DNA of 64,000 bases from Thermoanaerobacter uzonensis DSM 18761 (GTDB lineage Bacteria; Bacillota; Thermoanaerobacteria; Thermoanaerobacterales; Thermoanaerobacteraceae): assembly GCF_900129115.1 (NCBI RefSeq), contig NZ_FQUR01000007.1, forward strand, positions 62,001 through 126,000, read 5' to 3'. A program made the position numbers and the translations under genes. Below, piece by piece: positions 1 to 8,430 of this stretch (its first letter is position 1; each line of letters opens with the position of its first letter). The notes under the pieces are model-generated. The model did no database searches. It was not told the origin of the DNA and saw only the letters and a program-made list of their open reading frames with translations.

Positions 1-544
1 GACGATAACAGGCATAGCAGACCAGACAAATCTTTTATCACTAAACGCGGCAATAGAGGCAGCGAGAGCAGGAGAAGCAGGAAGAGGCTTTGCAGTTGTA
101 GCAGATGAAGTGAGGAAATTGGCAGAACAGTCCTCACAGGCAGCGAGAAACATAGCAAACTTAATATCTGAGATACAAAGCACGATTAACGATACTTACA
201 AGACAGTAGAAGACTCAACAAAATCGATAGAAAAGCAAAGCAATGTAGTCAATACCACAAAAGATGTGTTTGAAGGAATAATTCATGCAGTGAATTTTAT
301 AGTAGAAAAAATTGATAATCTTAATAAATCTTTAAAGGAGATAGAATCTCATAAGAACAAAATAGTTGATTCAATACAGAACATAGCGGCTGTATCAGAA
401 GAGTCCGCGGCATCAGCGGAAGAAGTATCTGCAACATCACAGGAACAGTCGGCAATTGTGGAAGAGATGGCATCAACAGCAAATGAACTTAAGAATTATG
501 CCAATACGCTTATGGAAGCAATTAAACAGTTCAAAGTAGAGTAA
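1..544 (+). CDS. Methyl-accepting chemotaxis protein, C-terminal part (runs in from the left edge)
   Basis: The reading frame is open from base 2 and gives the cytoplasmic signalling tip of a chemoreceptor, which docks CheA and CheW at the inner face of the membrane. The hairpin-tip motif [18 protein letters not shown] is visible, followed by [19 protein letters not shown] and a long coiled coil. The end carries a run rich in [12 protein letters not shown], a typical methylation-helix pattern. The ligand-binding and membrane segments lie outside the window, so the stimulus cannot be inferred. The stop codon lies directly at the hairpin repeat that flanks the inserted element at 563-828. Confidence 0.95.
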   Translation, partial: TITGIADQTNLLSLNAAIEAARAGEAGRGFAVVADEVRKLAEQSSQAARNIANLISEIQSTINDTYKTVEDSTKSIEKQSNVVNTTKDVFEGIIHAVNFIVEKIDNLNKSLKEIESHKNKIVDSIQNIAAVSEESAASAEEVSATSQEQSAIVEEMASTANELKNYANTLMEAIKQFKVE

Positions 545-562
545 GCGGGAGAACTCCCGCTT
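543..562. repeat. Left copy of the duplicated terminator hairpin flanking element copy 1
   Basis: This 20-bp palindrome (9-bp arms starting AAGCGGGAG, 2-nt loop) is repeated exactly at 829-848. It begins within the stop codon of the chemoreceptor gene. It is followed by element sequence and not by a T-run, so it should not terminate well. It reads as one half of a target duplication. Confidence 0.9.
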
Positions 563-828
563 CAGACTGTAGACAAACTTTCGTAAAGGAGATATTTTGC
601 ATAAGGAGTGACTTATTACAAAGCGATAACAAAACTTAGCAAGACCGAGGGCGGAGGCAGGGCCGAAGCCAAGGATGGCGGAGGCGGGCACCTTAAGGCA
701 TGGATGCCGATTGTGCCCGGTACCCTGCCGGAGCCCGAAGGTCGAGCTTTAGTTTTGTCGCTTTGGAACATCGGAACGACGATGCAAAATATCTCCTTTG
801 AAAACTTTTTAACTTTGTCAACAAACTG
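563..828 (+). mobile_element. 266-bp palindromic MITE-like element, copy 1
   Basis: The element begins CAGACTGTAGACAAAC and ends GTCAACAAACTG, so the ends form imperfect terminal inverted repeats. The inverted match continues inward through GGAGATATTTTGCA near 586-600 and its complement near 783-799. The centre is GC-rich and folds back again: GGCAGGG pairs with CCCTGCC and CGGGCAC with GTGCCCG, around a GGCAT/ATGCC hairpin. No RBS-led ORF of plausible quality is present. Flanking 20-bp hairpin repeats mark the insertion. Near-identical copies lie at 11995-12260 and 20869-21135. I take it as a non-autonomous mobile element; a structured 3'-UTR RNA is the alternative or additional role. Confidence 0.85.
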
Positions 829-851
829 AAGCGGGAGAACTCCCGCTTTTT
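829..851 (+). terminator. Rho-independent terminator, right copy of duplicated hairpin
   Basis: The palindrome of 543-562 recurs exactly and is followed by a T-run, so this copy keeps the terminator function for the upstream chemoreceptor gene. Transcripts of that gene would carry the whole element in their 3' UTR. Confidence 0.85.
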
Positions 852-889
852 AAATTTAAAAATGTATAAATATTAGCAGGATTTTTGAA

Positions 890-916
890 GTGATAAATAG
901 AAATATACTATATCAC
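890..916. promoter_or_regulatory. Possible operator upstream of hutU
   Basis: GTGATA and TATCAC form an inverted repeat separated by 15 bp in the AT-rich leader of hutU, 31 bp before the start codon. It could be a repressor site for the hut genes. Six-base arms in AT-rich DNA can arise by chance, so support is weak. Confidence 0.25.
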
Positions 917-947
917 CAAATTAAAAAATTTATGGGGGGATTTAAAT

Positions 948-2597
948 ATGTCGAGGGTTATAAAAGCGCCAAGGGGGACCACACTACATTGCAAGAATTG
1001 GCAAATAGAGGCGCCTTATAGAACTTTGATGAACAATCTAGATCCGGAGGTAGCAGAGGACCCGTCGAATTTGATAGTGTATGGAGGAGCAGGTAAAGCC
1101 GCAAGGAATTGGGAAGCTTTTAATAAAATAGTAGAGAGTTTGGAAAATTTAGAAGAAGATGAAACACTTCTCATCCAATCTGGGAAACCTGTAGGAATCT
1201 TTAAAACTCATACAATGGCACCAAGAGTGCTCATATCCAATGCAATGTTAGTACCTGCATGGGCTAATTGGGAAAATTTCTGGGACCTTGAGGCAAAAGG
1301 GCTTACCATGTATGGGCAAATGACAGCAGGAAGTTGGATATATATAGGGACACAAGGGATAATAGAAGGAACTTTTGAGACTTTTGCAGCTCTTGCTAAA
1401 AAACATTTTGATGGAACATTGAAGGGAAAGTTTGTACTAACTGCAGGACTTGGAGGTATGAGTGGAGCTCAGCCTTTGGCTATTACCATGTTGGATGGCG
1501 CTTGTCTTATAGTAGAAGTGGACAGAAATAGAATACAGAGAAGATTAGATACTAAATACCTTGATGTAATGACAGACAATCTTGACAAAGCTTTAGAAAT
1601 GGTTTTGAAAGCAAAAGAAGAAGGAAAGCCTTTGTCAGTTGGACTTGTCGGAAATGCCGCAGATGTGCATCCTGAGCTTGTAAGAAGGGGAATAATTCCA
1701 GACGTTGTAACAGACCAGACATCAGCCCATGACCCATTAAATGGGTATGTGCCAAATGGAATGACACTAGAAGAGGCATTTGCTCTTAGAAAATCAAATC
1801 CAGAGGAATATATAAAGAGAGCTAAAAAGGCTATGGCAGAGCACGTTTCAGCAATGCTTGAGATGCAAAAAAGAGGAGCAATAGCTTTTGATTATGGCAA
1901 CAACATAAGGAGAATGGCTTATGATGAAGGGGTAAAAGAGGCTTTTAATATCCCAGGTTATGTTCCTGAGTATATAAGAGATTTATTCTCTGAAGGGAAA
2001 GGACCTTTCCGCTGGATTGCATTATCAGGTGACCCTGAGGATATTTTCAAGACTGACGAAAAAATTTTAGAACTTTTCCCTGAAGATACACTGCTTGAAA
2101 GATGGATTAGGTTAGCGAGAGAAAAGATTAAATTCCAAGGATTGCCTGCGAGGATTTGCTGGTTAGGATATGGTCAGAGAGCGGAATTTGGCCTTGCAAT
2201 AAATGAAATGGTGAGAAAAGGCGAACTGAAAGCTCCTATTGTAATAGGCCGTGACCACCATGATACGGGTTCTGTCGCATCCCCTTACAGAGAAACGGAG
2301 GCAATGAAAGACGGCAGTGATGCTATCGCAGATTGGCCAATACTTAACGCCTTGTTAAATACTGCTTCAGGAGCTACATGGGTATCAGTACATCACGGCG
2401 GGGGAGTTGGAATAGGATATTCAATACACGCAGGAGTAGTAGTGTGTGCCGATGGAACAAAAGAGTCTGACTTGAGAATAGAGCGAGTTTTGACTTCTGA
2501 CCCTGGTTCTGGTGTTATGAGACATGCAGATGCTGGATATGAAATTGCAATAAGAACTGCGAAAGAAAAAGGAATAAAAATGCCTATGCTAAAATAA
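948..2597 (+). CDS. hutU: Urocanate hydratase (urocanase)
   Basis: Urocanase is the second enzyme of histidine degradation and adds water to urocanate to give 4-imidazolone-5-propionate, using tightly bound NAD+ as an electrophile. The 549 residues match the family length. The glycine-rich NAD-binding stretch [14 protein letters not shown] is clear, as are [15 protein letters not shown] and the C-terminal [16 protein letters not shown] and [12 protein letters not shown] blocks. The ATG at 948 follows a GGGGGGA ribosome site. It is first in a tight operon with ftcD and hutI. No histidine ammonia-lyase gene is in the window, so urocanate must come from a gene elsewhere or be imported. Confidence 0.97.
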   Translation: MSRVIKAPRGTTLHCKNWQIEAPYRTLMNNLDPEVAEDPSNLIVYGGAGKAARNWEAFNKIVESLENLEEDETLLIQSGKPVGIFKTHTMAPRVLISNAMLVPAWANWENFWDLEAKGLTMYGQMTAGSWIYIGTQGIIEGTFETFAALAKKHFDGTLKGKFVLTAGLGGMSGAQPLAITMLDGACLIVEVDRNRIQRRLDTKYLDVMTDNLDKALEMVLKAKEEGKPLSVGLVGNAADVHPELVRRGIIPDVVTDQTSAHDPLNGYVPNGMTLEEAFALRKSNPEEYIKRAKKAMAEHVSAMLEMQKRGAIAFDYGNNIRRMAYDEGVKEAFNIPGYVPEYIRDLFSEGKGPFRWIALSGDPEDIFKTDEKILELFPEDTLLERWIRLAREKIKFQGLPARICWLGYGQRAEFGLAINEMVRKGELKAPIVIGRDHHDTGSVASPYRETEAMKDGSDAIADWPILNALLNTASGATWVSVHHGGGVGIGYSIHAGVVVCADGTKESDLRIERVLTSDPGSGVMRHADAGYEIAIRTAKEKGIKMPMLK

Positions 2598-2620
2598 CGT
2601 TGGAAAGGATGAGGAAATAA

Positions 2621-3517
2621 ATGGATCAGATAATTGAATGTGTACCTAATTTTAGTGAAGGAAGAGACCAAGAAAAAATAGCACAGCTTGTCAAAGAAGT
2701 TGTGTCGACGGAAGGAGTAAAGCTTTTGGATTACTCTTCCGATAAAGACCACAACAGGACAGTTATAACCTTTTGTGGAGATGCAAAGGGAGTAAAAGAG
2801 GCGGCTTTTAAGCTCATTAAAAAAGCTTCAGAAATAATTGATATGAGGTACCATAAAGGGGAGCATCCAAGGATTGGGGCAACAGATGTTGTACCCTTTA
2901 TACCTGTAAAAAATGCTACAATGGAAGAATGTGTACAGATTGCGAGAGAAGTAGGAGAAAGGGTTGGAAGAGAGCTTAATATACCTGTGTATTTATATGA
3001 AGAAGCTGCTACAACTCTTGAAAGAAAAAATTTAGAAAATATAAGGCGGGGAGAATATGAAGGCTTTTTTGAAAAGATAAAACAGCCGGAATGGAAGCCA
3101 GACTTTGGTCCGCAGGAGATGAACCCAAAGAGCGGTGCGACAGTGATTGGCGCAAGAAATTTTCTCATTGCCTACAATGTCAATATTGCTACAGACAATA
3201 TCGATATAGCTAATAAAATTGCTAAAGCTATCCGATTTTCAAGCGGCGGTTACCGGTATGTGAAGGCGATGGGTGTGGAATTAAAAGAGAGAGGAATTGT
3301 GCAGGTGTCGATGAACCTTACTGATTTTAATAAAACACCTATTTACAGAGTTTTTGAAACAATTAAAGCAGAAGCTTTAAGGTATGGGGTAAATGTTATA
3401 GGTAGTGAAATAATAGGGCTTGTGCCAGCAAAAGCTTTGTTTGATGTGGCAGATTATTATTTAAGAATAGAGAACTTTTCTGAAAATATGGTTTTAGAAA
3501 ACAGAATATACGAATGA
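2621..3517 (+). CDS. ftcD: Glutamate formimidoyltransferase
   Basis: The 298-residue protein transfers the formimino group of N-formimino-L-glutamate to tetrahydrofolate, producing glutamate and 5-formimino-THF. It has only the transferase half of the animal bifunctional enzyme, as is normal in bacteria. The N-terminus IIECVPNFSEGRD and the block GEHPRIGATDVVPFIP are characteristic. It starts 23 bp after hutU behind a GGAAAGGATGAGG ribosome site and ends 9 bp before hutI. The matching cyclodeaminase is encoded separately at 11335-11976. The presence of this route means that histidine nitrogen and a one-carbon unit are recovered, rather than formamide being released. Confidence 0.96.
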   Translation: MDQIIECVPNFSEGRDQEKIAQLVKEVVSTEGVKLLDYSSDKDHNRTVITFCGDAKGVKEAAFKLIKKASEIIDMRYHKGEHPRIGATDVVPFIPVKNATMEECVQIAREVGERVGRELNIPVYLYEEAATTLERKNLENIRRGEYEGFFEKIKQPEWKPDFGPQEMNPKSGATVIGARNFLIAYNVNIATDNIDIANKIAKAIRFSSGGYRYVKAMGVELKERGIVQVSMNLTDFNKTPIYRVFETIKAEALRYGVNVIGSEIIGLVPAKALFDVADYYLRIENFSENMVLENRIYE

Positions 3518-3526
3518 GGTGTTAAA

Positions 3527-4774
3527 ATGGAGGCAGATTTGTTAATATACAACATTAAGAAAATTTATACACCTCTTGGCAATTGCCCACTATGTGGAAG
3601 TGACATGGAAAATATAGAAGAAATTGAAGATGCTTATATTGCAATAAAAGATGGGAAAATTTTAGCGGCAGGAAAATCACCTGCCGCAATTTCTGCAAAA
3701 GAAAAAATTGACGCAAAAGGCATGATTGCAATTCCTGGATTTGTAGACCCTCATACTCATCTTATACATTATGGCTCAAGAGAAAATGAAGTGGCACTTA
3801 AATTAAAAGGGTATTGTTATGTAGACATATTAAAGCAAGGTGGAGGAATACTTTCTACTGTTAATGCAACCAGAAATGCTTCTGATGACCAATTGATAGA
3901 AAAAGCTATGAAAAGCCTTGATATAATGCTATCTCATGGCACTACTACTGTAGAAGTAAAAAGCGGATATGGACTTAGCACAGAAGAAGAGATAAGGCTT
4001 TTAAGACTTATGAATAAGCTTAATTCAATCTCTCTTGTGGATATTGTTCCTACTTTTTTAGGGGCTCATTCAATACCTACGGAGTTTAAGGAGAATTCTT
4101 GGGGATATGTTGATAAAGTTGCAAAAGAAATGATTCCAAAAGTAAAAGAGGAAAATCTTGCAGAGTTTTGTGATGTTTTTTGCGAAGATGGAGCTTTTGA
4201 CTATGAACAGTCTAAAAAGATATTAGAAGAGGCTAAAAAGCAGGGAATGAAACTTAAAATTCACGCTGATGAGTTGACACAAAGTGGTGGAGGAGAATTG
4301 GCGGGAATATTAGGTGCTGTAAGCGCAGACCATCTTGAAGAGGTATCTGAAAAAGGAATTGAACTTATGAAAAAAGCAGGTACTGTAGGGGTACTTCTTC
4401 CTGGAGTTTCTTACTTTTTAGATAGACCTTATGCCAATGCAAGAAAATTAATTGAAAAAGGTCTTGCTGTGGCTCTTGGTACGGATTACAACCCGGGGAC
4501 AAGTCCTACAGAAAATTTACAGCTTATAATGTCTTTTGCGTATATAAAAATGAAAATGTCTGCCAAAGAGATTTTAACTGGTGTAACTTTAAATGCAGCT
4601 TGTGCTATTGATAAGGGGAATGAAATAGGCACAATAGAAAAGGGTAAAAAGGCAGACATACTCTTAATTGATGCGCCCAATCTTGACTATATAATGTATC
4701 ATTTTGGGATTAACCATGTAAATACAGTTATAAAGTCAAAAGGGGACAAAGCAGTTGTTATTGGAGTAGGATAG
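3527..4774 (+). CDS. hutI: Imidazolonepropionase
   Basis: HutI is a metal-dependent amidohydrolase that opens the imidazolone ring of 4-imidazolone-5-propionate to give N-formimino-L-glutamate, the substrate of the upstream-encoded FtcD. The metal-binding motif PGFVDPHTHLIHYG, the second histidine block KIHADELTQSGGGELAG and the late aspartate in LGTDYNPGTSPTEN are all present. The length of 415 residues is usual. It is the last gene of the hut operon. Its 3' end runs into element copy 2, and the terminator for the operon appears to be the hairpin at 5037-5066, beyond that element. Confidence 0.96.
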   Translation: MEADLLIYNIKKIYTPLGNCPLCGSDMENIEEIEDAYIAIKDGKILAAGKSPAAISAKEKIDAKGMIAIPGFVDPHTHLIHYGSRENEVALKLKGYCYVDILKQGGGILSTVNATRNASDDQLIEKAMKSLDIMLSHGTTTVEVKSGYGLSTEEEIRLLRLMNKLNSISLVDIVPTFLGAHSIPTEFKENSWGYVDKVAKEMIPKVKEENLAEFCDVFCEDGAFDYEQSKKILEEAKKQGMKLKIHADELTQSGGGELAGILGAVSADHLEEVSEKGIELMKKAGTVGVLLPGVSYFLDRPYANARKLIEKGLAVALGTDYNPGTSPTENLQLIMSFAYIKMKMSAKEILTGVTLNAACAIDKGNEIGTIEKGKKADILLIDAPNLDYIMYHFGINHVNTVIKSKGDKAVVIGVG

Positions 4775-4779
4775 AGATA

Positions 4780-5036
4780 AGGTATAATGTTAAATATTTT
4801 TTAAATAGGATATTTTGCATCGTCACTCCGGTGTTCCAAAGCGACAAAACTAAACTAGACCCTCGGGTTCCGGCAGGGTAACGGGCACATTCGACATCCT
4901 TGTCTTAGTGCCCGCCTCCGCCATCCTTGGCTTCGGCCCTGCCTCCACCCTCGGTCTTGTTAAGTTTTGTTATCGCTTTGTCACAAGTCGCACCGATTGC
5001 AAAATATCCTATTTCCGAAAGTTTGTCTACAGTCTG
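4780..5036 (-). mobile_element. Palindromic MITE-like element, copy 2 (left end degraded)
   Basis: This copy is reversed relative to copy 1 and ends in the same CTACAGTCTG terminus at 5036, directly abutting a terminator hairpin. The internal GC-rich foldback (CGGCAGGG with CCCTGCC, GGGCAC with GTGCCC) is kept, with several point changes. The left terminus has decayed: the expected CAGTTTGTTGACAAAG is not recognisable and there is no second hairpin on that side. The left boundary is approximate. It appears to be the oldest of the long copies. Confidence 0.75.
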
Positions 5037-5066
5037 AAATCCACAGTACATACTGTGGATTTTTTA
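5037..5066 (+). terminator. Rho-independent terminator after hutI and element copy 2
   Basis: A perfect 12-bp stem (AAATCCACAGTA and its complement) with a 2-nt loop is followed by TTTTTT. It lies directly at the right end of element copy 2, as in the other copies. On the minus strand the symmetrical AAAAAATCC side gives weaker termination for the convergent ABC genes. Confidence 0.85.
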
Positions 5067-5144
5067 AGATTCATATGACTTTCATAACTTCTTGTATATG
5101 CAAAGATTTTTCACCGTCCTCATATAGCAGAGTAATGTTTTGTT

Positions 5145-5978
5145 CTATCCCTTTACTGCACCGGCGGTTAATCCGGATATTATCCTCTTTTGGAATATGA
5201 GTACCATTATGATAAGAGGTACTGTTACGACAACAGAAGCCGCTGCAATATCTCCCCAAGGAAGGTCATGTTCTCCAGGAAACATGGCTATACCGACGGG
5301 TACTGTTCTCATTGAGTCTTGTGTGTTAAATACAAGGGCAAAGAGAAATTCATTCCATGCTGCTATAAACGTGAGAATGGCAGTTGTGAACATGCCAGGA
5401 GTAGCAAGAGGCATTATTATCTTTAGAAATGCTTGCATAGGAGTAGCACCATCTACTTTTGCGGATTCTTCAAGTTCAAAAGGAATTTCTCTAAAAAATG
5501 AGGTTAAAATCCATAAAGAAAGGGGAATTGCAAAAGTAGTGTATGTCAATATAAGACCTAGATAGCTATTTAATAAGTTTACATTTTTTAGAAAAATAAA
5601 CAGGGGGCTTACAATAGCTATTCCAGGAAACATTGATACAGACAAAACTAAAGATAGTATTATTGATTTCCCTTTAAATTTAAGCCTTGCTAAGGCATAT
5701 GCTGCAAAAGAAGATACAAAAAGACTAAAAAGAGTGGTAGATGAAGCAACAATAAAACTATTTTTCAAATAGGTTAAAAAAGGGCGTTTAGTAAATACAT
5801 TTATATAATATCCTGTATAAATCTTACTTGGAATCCATGTTGGAGGAATACTAAATAGTTCTTGTGGAGTTTTAAAGGAGGTAAGTGTTTGCCATAGGAA
5901 AGGGAAAATTATATATACAAGGAATATTGTTAAAAAAATATAGAAGATAATTTGGTTTATGGTATTTTTAAGCTTCAT
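5145..5978 (-). CDS. Carbohydrate ABC transporter permease, MalG/UgpE type
   Basis: This 277-residue integral membrane protein is the second permease of a CUT1 sugar importer. Six hydrophobic segments can be followed, and the EAA loop that contacts the ATPase is visible as EESAKVDGATPMQAFLKIIMPLA. It starts 12 bp after its partner permease (5991-6914), and the binding-protein gene precedes both, so the order is binding protein, MalF-type, MalG-type. No ATPase gene is present; importers of this class often share an MsmX-like ATPase encoded elsewhere. The sugar cannot be assigned. Confidence 0.9.
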   Translation of the reverse strand: MKLKNTINQIIFYIFLTIFLVYIIFPFLWQTLTSFKTPQELFSIPPTWIPSKIYTGYYINVFTKRPFLTYLKNSFIVASSTTLFSLFVSSFAAYALARLKFKGKSIILSLVLSVSMFPGIAIVSPLFIFLKNVNLLNSYLGLILTYTTFAIPLSLWILTSFFREIPFELEESAKVDGATPMQAFLKIIMPLATPGMFTTAILTFIAAWNEFLFALVFNTQDSMRTVPVGIAMFPGEHDLPWGDIAAASVVVTVPLIIMVLIFQKRIISGLTAGAVKG

Positions 5979-5990
5979 TTTTAAATCACC

Positions 5991-6914
5991 TCATTTCAAA
6001 ATGCTTTTATCCAAAAGCTTTATATAGAACATTGCAAAAATGAAAACAAAGATGAATATTATAACAGCTATTGCTGAACCAATTCCAAAGTCAAGATTTC
6101 TGAAGAGGGTTTTATATGCATATATAGAAAGAGTCTCTGTTGAATTACCAGGTCCTCCTCCTGTCATTACAAAAATGAGGTCAAATACTCTAAAAGCGTC
6201 TAATGTTCTGAATATGAGAGCAACTAAGATTGTAGGTTTTAATAATGGTAAAGTGATACTAAAAAATTGCCTTATACTTCCTGCTCCATCTACTTTTGCT
6301 GCTTCATAAAGGTCTTGGGATATATTCTGTAGCCCGGCAAGCAACAACAATGCCATGAAAGGTGCAGTTTTCCATACATCTGCAAATATAGCTGCCGACA
6401 TTGCTGAAGAAGGGTTTCCAAGCCATGCTTTATAACTGCTTATTAAACCTATTTTCATTAAAATATCATTTAATACGCCAAACTGATCATTATAAATGAA
6501 TTTCCACATAAGAGCTGATATTACAGTCGGAATTGCCCATGGAATTAACACAGCAGCTCTTACCAATCCTGTCCCTTTAAATTTTTTATTCATCAAAAGT
6601 GCCATTACCATTCCAAGTACTAATTCCAGCGCTACAGATACAACTGTAAAGAATACTGTGTTTAAGGTTGCAGACCAAAATCTAGAATCAGAGAATAGTG
6701 TGCCGTAATTCTGAAGACCAACAAAGTGTGTGAGCCCAGGAAGCTGCAATTTCATGTAATAAAGACTTAACTTAAAAGTATTTAATACAGGATATAAAGC
6801 TATTGCAATAATACAAAGTAAGGCTGGAGCAACTAATATATATCCCAATGTGGCTTCACTTAGTTGGAACTTAGATTGTTTAGTTGGAGACGTTAAATTT
6901 TTTTGCTCTATCAC
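5991..6914 (-). CDS. Carbohydrate ABC transporter permease, MalF/UgpA type
   Basis: The 307-residue protein is the first permease of the CUT1 importer. It has a cytoplasmic N-terminal tail, then about six membrane segments, with the EAA loop YEAAKVDGAGSIRQFFSITLPLL in the second half. It forms a heterodimer with the product of 5145-5978. It lies 64 bp downstream of the binding-protein gene, and the hairpin at 6934-6958 in that gap probably makes the binding protein more abundant than the permeases. The start at 6914 follows an AGAGGTGG ribosome site. Confidence 0.9.
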   Translation of the reverse strand: MIEQKNLTSPTKQSKFQLSEATLGYILVAPALLCIIAIALYPVLNTFKLSLYYMKLQLPGLTHFVGLQNYGTLFSDSRFWSATLNTVFFTVVSVALELVLGMVMALLMNKKFKGTGLVRAAVLIPWAIPTVISALMWKFIYNDQFGVLNDILMKIGLISSYKAWLGNPSSAMSAAIFADVWKTAPFMALLLLAGLQNISQDLYEAAKVDGAGSIRQFFSITLPLLKPTILVALIFRTLDAFRVFDLIFVMTGGGPGNSTETLSIYAYKTLFRNLDFGIGSAIAVIIFIFVFIFAMFYIKLLDKSILK

Positions 6915-6933
6915 GTTACCACCTCTTTATATT

Positions 6934-6958
6934 AAGTGGCAGCAAAAAGCTGCCACTT
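6934..6958 (-). promoter_or_regulatory. Intercistronic hairpin between binding-protein and permease genes
   Basis: A perfect 10-bp stem (AAGTGGCAGC and its complement) with a 5-nt loop lies just past the binding-protein stop. It has no adjoining T-run on the minus strand, so it more likely protects the upstream mRNA than terminates it. Such hairpins commonly raise binding-protein levels over membrane components. Confidence 0.7.
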
Positions 6959-6978
6959 TGGATTTATATGAAGAAGTA

Positions 6979-8262
6979 CTATTTACCGTTATTCTTTATT
7001 ATTTCATCAAGGTCTTTTGCTACATTTTTAACAGCTTGTTCAGGTGAAATTTCTCCTGTTAAAGCTTTATGGAAATTAATTTGCATTGAATCAGACATTT
7101 GTGGATAAAATGGGGATACTGGTCTTGGTTTAGCTGTTATGAATACATCATAAAAATCTGCCCAATAGGGATTTTTTGCTAAAACTTCTTTGTCCTGATA
7201 TAAAGATTTTATTGTTGGGAGATTGCCACCTTCTAAAGCTGTAATTTTTTGTCCTTCTTCACTTGTTACGAATTCAATGAATTTCCATGCTTCTTCAGGA
7301 TGCTTTGAATATTTGTTTATACCGAGATTCCATCCACCTAAAACTGGAGTGCCAACTTTGCCGTCTTTTCCTCTTGGAATAGGTGCTATACCAACTTTAC
7401 CTTTTACAGGCGAATCATCAGAATTAAGCAATGACCAAGCATAAGGCCAGTTTCTCATAAAGATTGCTTCTCCTTGCTGGAACACATTTCTTGCATCTTC
7501 TTCTTGATATGTTGTAACACCAGGAGGTGCTATTTTAACTAAATCAACTAAATATTGTAAACCACCGATGGCTTGTGGAGTGTCAATAACAACTTTGTTT
7601 CCATCTAATACATTACCACCATTACTTCCAATTAATTCTAGAGCATCACATACTAAACCTTCATATTGATTGCCTTGAAATACTATGCCGTATTTTGTCC
7701 CGCCTTTACCAACGTTTTCTTTTGCCATTTGAATTAATTCATCCCAAGTTTTGGGAGGAGTGTTTATAATATCTTTTCTATAATAAAGGACTCCTGCGTC
7801 TGTAAATCTTGGCACTGCCCACACATGGCCATTATATGTTACTGCTTCAACGGGTCCCGGTAAAAACTTATCTCTCATTTCTTTTGTAAATTTATCATCT
7901 AACGGGAGTAACCAATTAGCAGCAGCAAATTCAGGTGTCCAGATAATGTCCATTGCTAAAACATCAATACTTGAATCACCTGCGGATAATGCTGTAACAT
8001 AAGAATTGTGCTGGTCATCTGTGGAATTAGGTAGTTCTTGAACTTTGACTTTAATGTTTGGATATTTTTTTTCAAAAGCTTCGACTAATTTTTGAGTTGC
8101 TGGTGTAGAGTCTTTACCTGTAGAATAGGTAATTGTGACTGGTTCATTCTTAGAAGTATTATTTGAAGGAGATGAGGTTGTGTTTGAACCACAACCGGCA
8201 ATTAGAGTTCCTATTAATGCCAGTGAAATTATTGATGCTAGGATTTTATTTTTTTTACCCAT
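6979..8262 (-). CDS. Sugar ABC transporter substrate-binding lipoprotein
   Basis: The 427-residue product is an extracellular solute-binding protein of the maltose-binding fold family, held to the membrane by a lipid. The signal peptide ends in the lipobox LIAGC at about residue 24, followed by a Ser/Thr/Asn linker. Family features include VRNWPYAWSLL-like aromatic segments (seen as MRNWPYAWSLL) and VLGGWNLGINKYSKHPEEAW near the C-terminal third. It is the first gene of the importer operon and is divergent from the YesM/YesN pair at 8431-11242, which probably controls it. The sugar is unknown. Confidence 0.93.
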   Translation of the reverse strand: MGKKNKILASIISLALIGTLIAGCGSNTTSSPSNNTSKNEPVTITYSTGKDSTPATQKLVEAFEKKYPNIKVKVQELPNSTDDQHNSYVTALSAGDSSIDVLAMDIIWTPEFAAANWLLPLDDKFTKEMRDKFLPGPVEAVTYNGHVWAVPRFTDAGVLYYRKDIINTPPKTWDELIQMAKENVGKGGTKYGIVFQGNQYEGLVCDALELIGSNGGNVLDGNKVVIDTPQAIGGLQYLVDLVKIAPPGVTTYQEEDARNVFQQGEAIFMRNWPYAWSLLNSDDSPVKGKVGIAPIPRGKDGKVGTPVLGGWNLGINKYSKHPEEAWKFIEFVTSEEGQKITALEGGNLPTIKSLYQDKEVLAKNPYWADFYDVFITAKPRPVSPFYPQMSDSMQINFHKALTGEISPEQAVKNVAKDLDEIIKNNGK

Positions 8263-8430
8263 CTAAATTCCCCCTTAAATAGTATTGGTGTTGTATAATA
8301 ATTATATAAGAAATCGGTTGCGAAAATAATGTGACATTTTTAATATTTTGTGTATTTTTTTATAAACTTTTAATTATAAAGAAGGTAGTTTGTATATTCT
8401 GTTGAAATATTTATATAAAAGGTGGTTTTT

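Noticed and set aside
608-829. ORFs of about 70 codons inside element copies (608-829, 4967-5200, 20922-21131)
   Set aside because: They lack ribosome sites, differ in frame and length between copies, and run through palindromic GC-rich DNA. They are products of the low stop density there, not a transposase or conserved peptide.
2393-2752. 119-codon minus-strand ORF at the hutU-ftcD junction
   Set aside because: It is antisense to two well-supported genes and has no recognisable motif.
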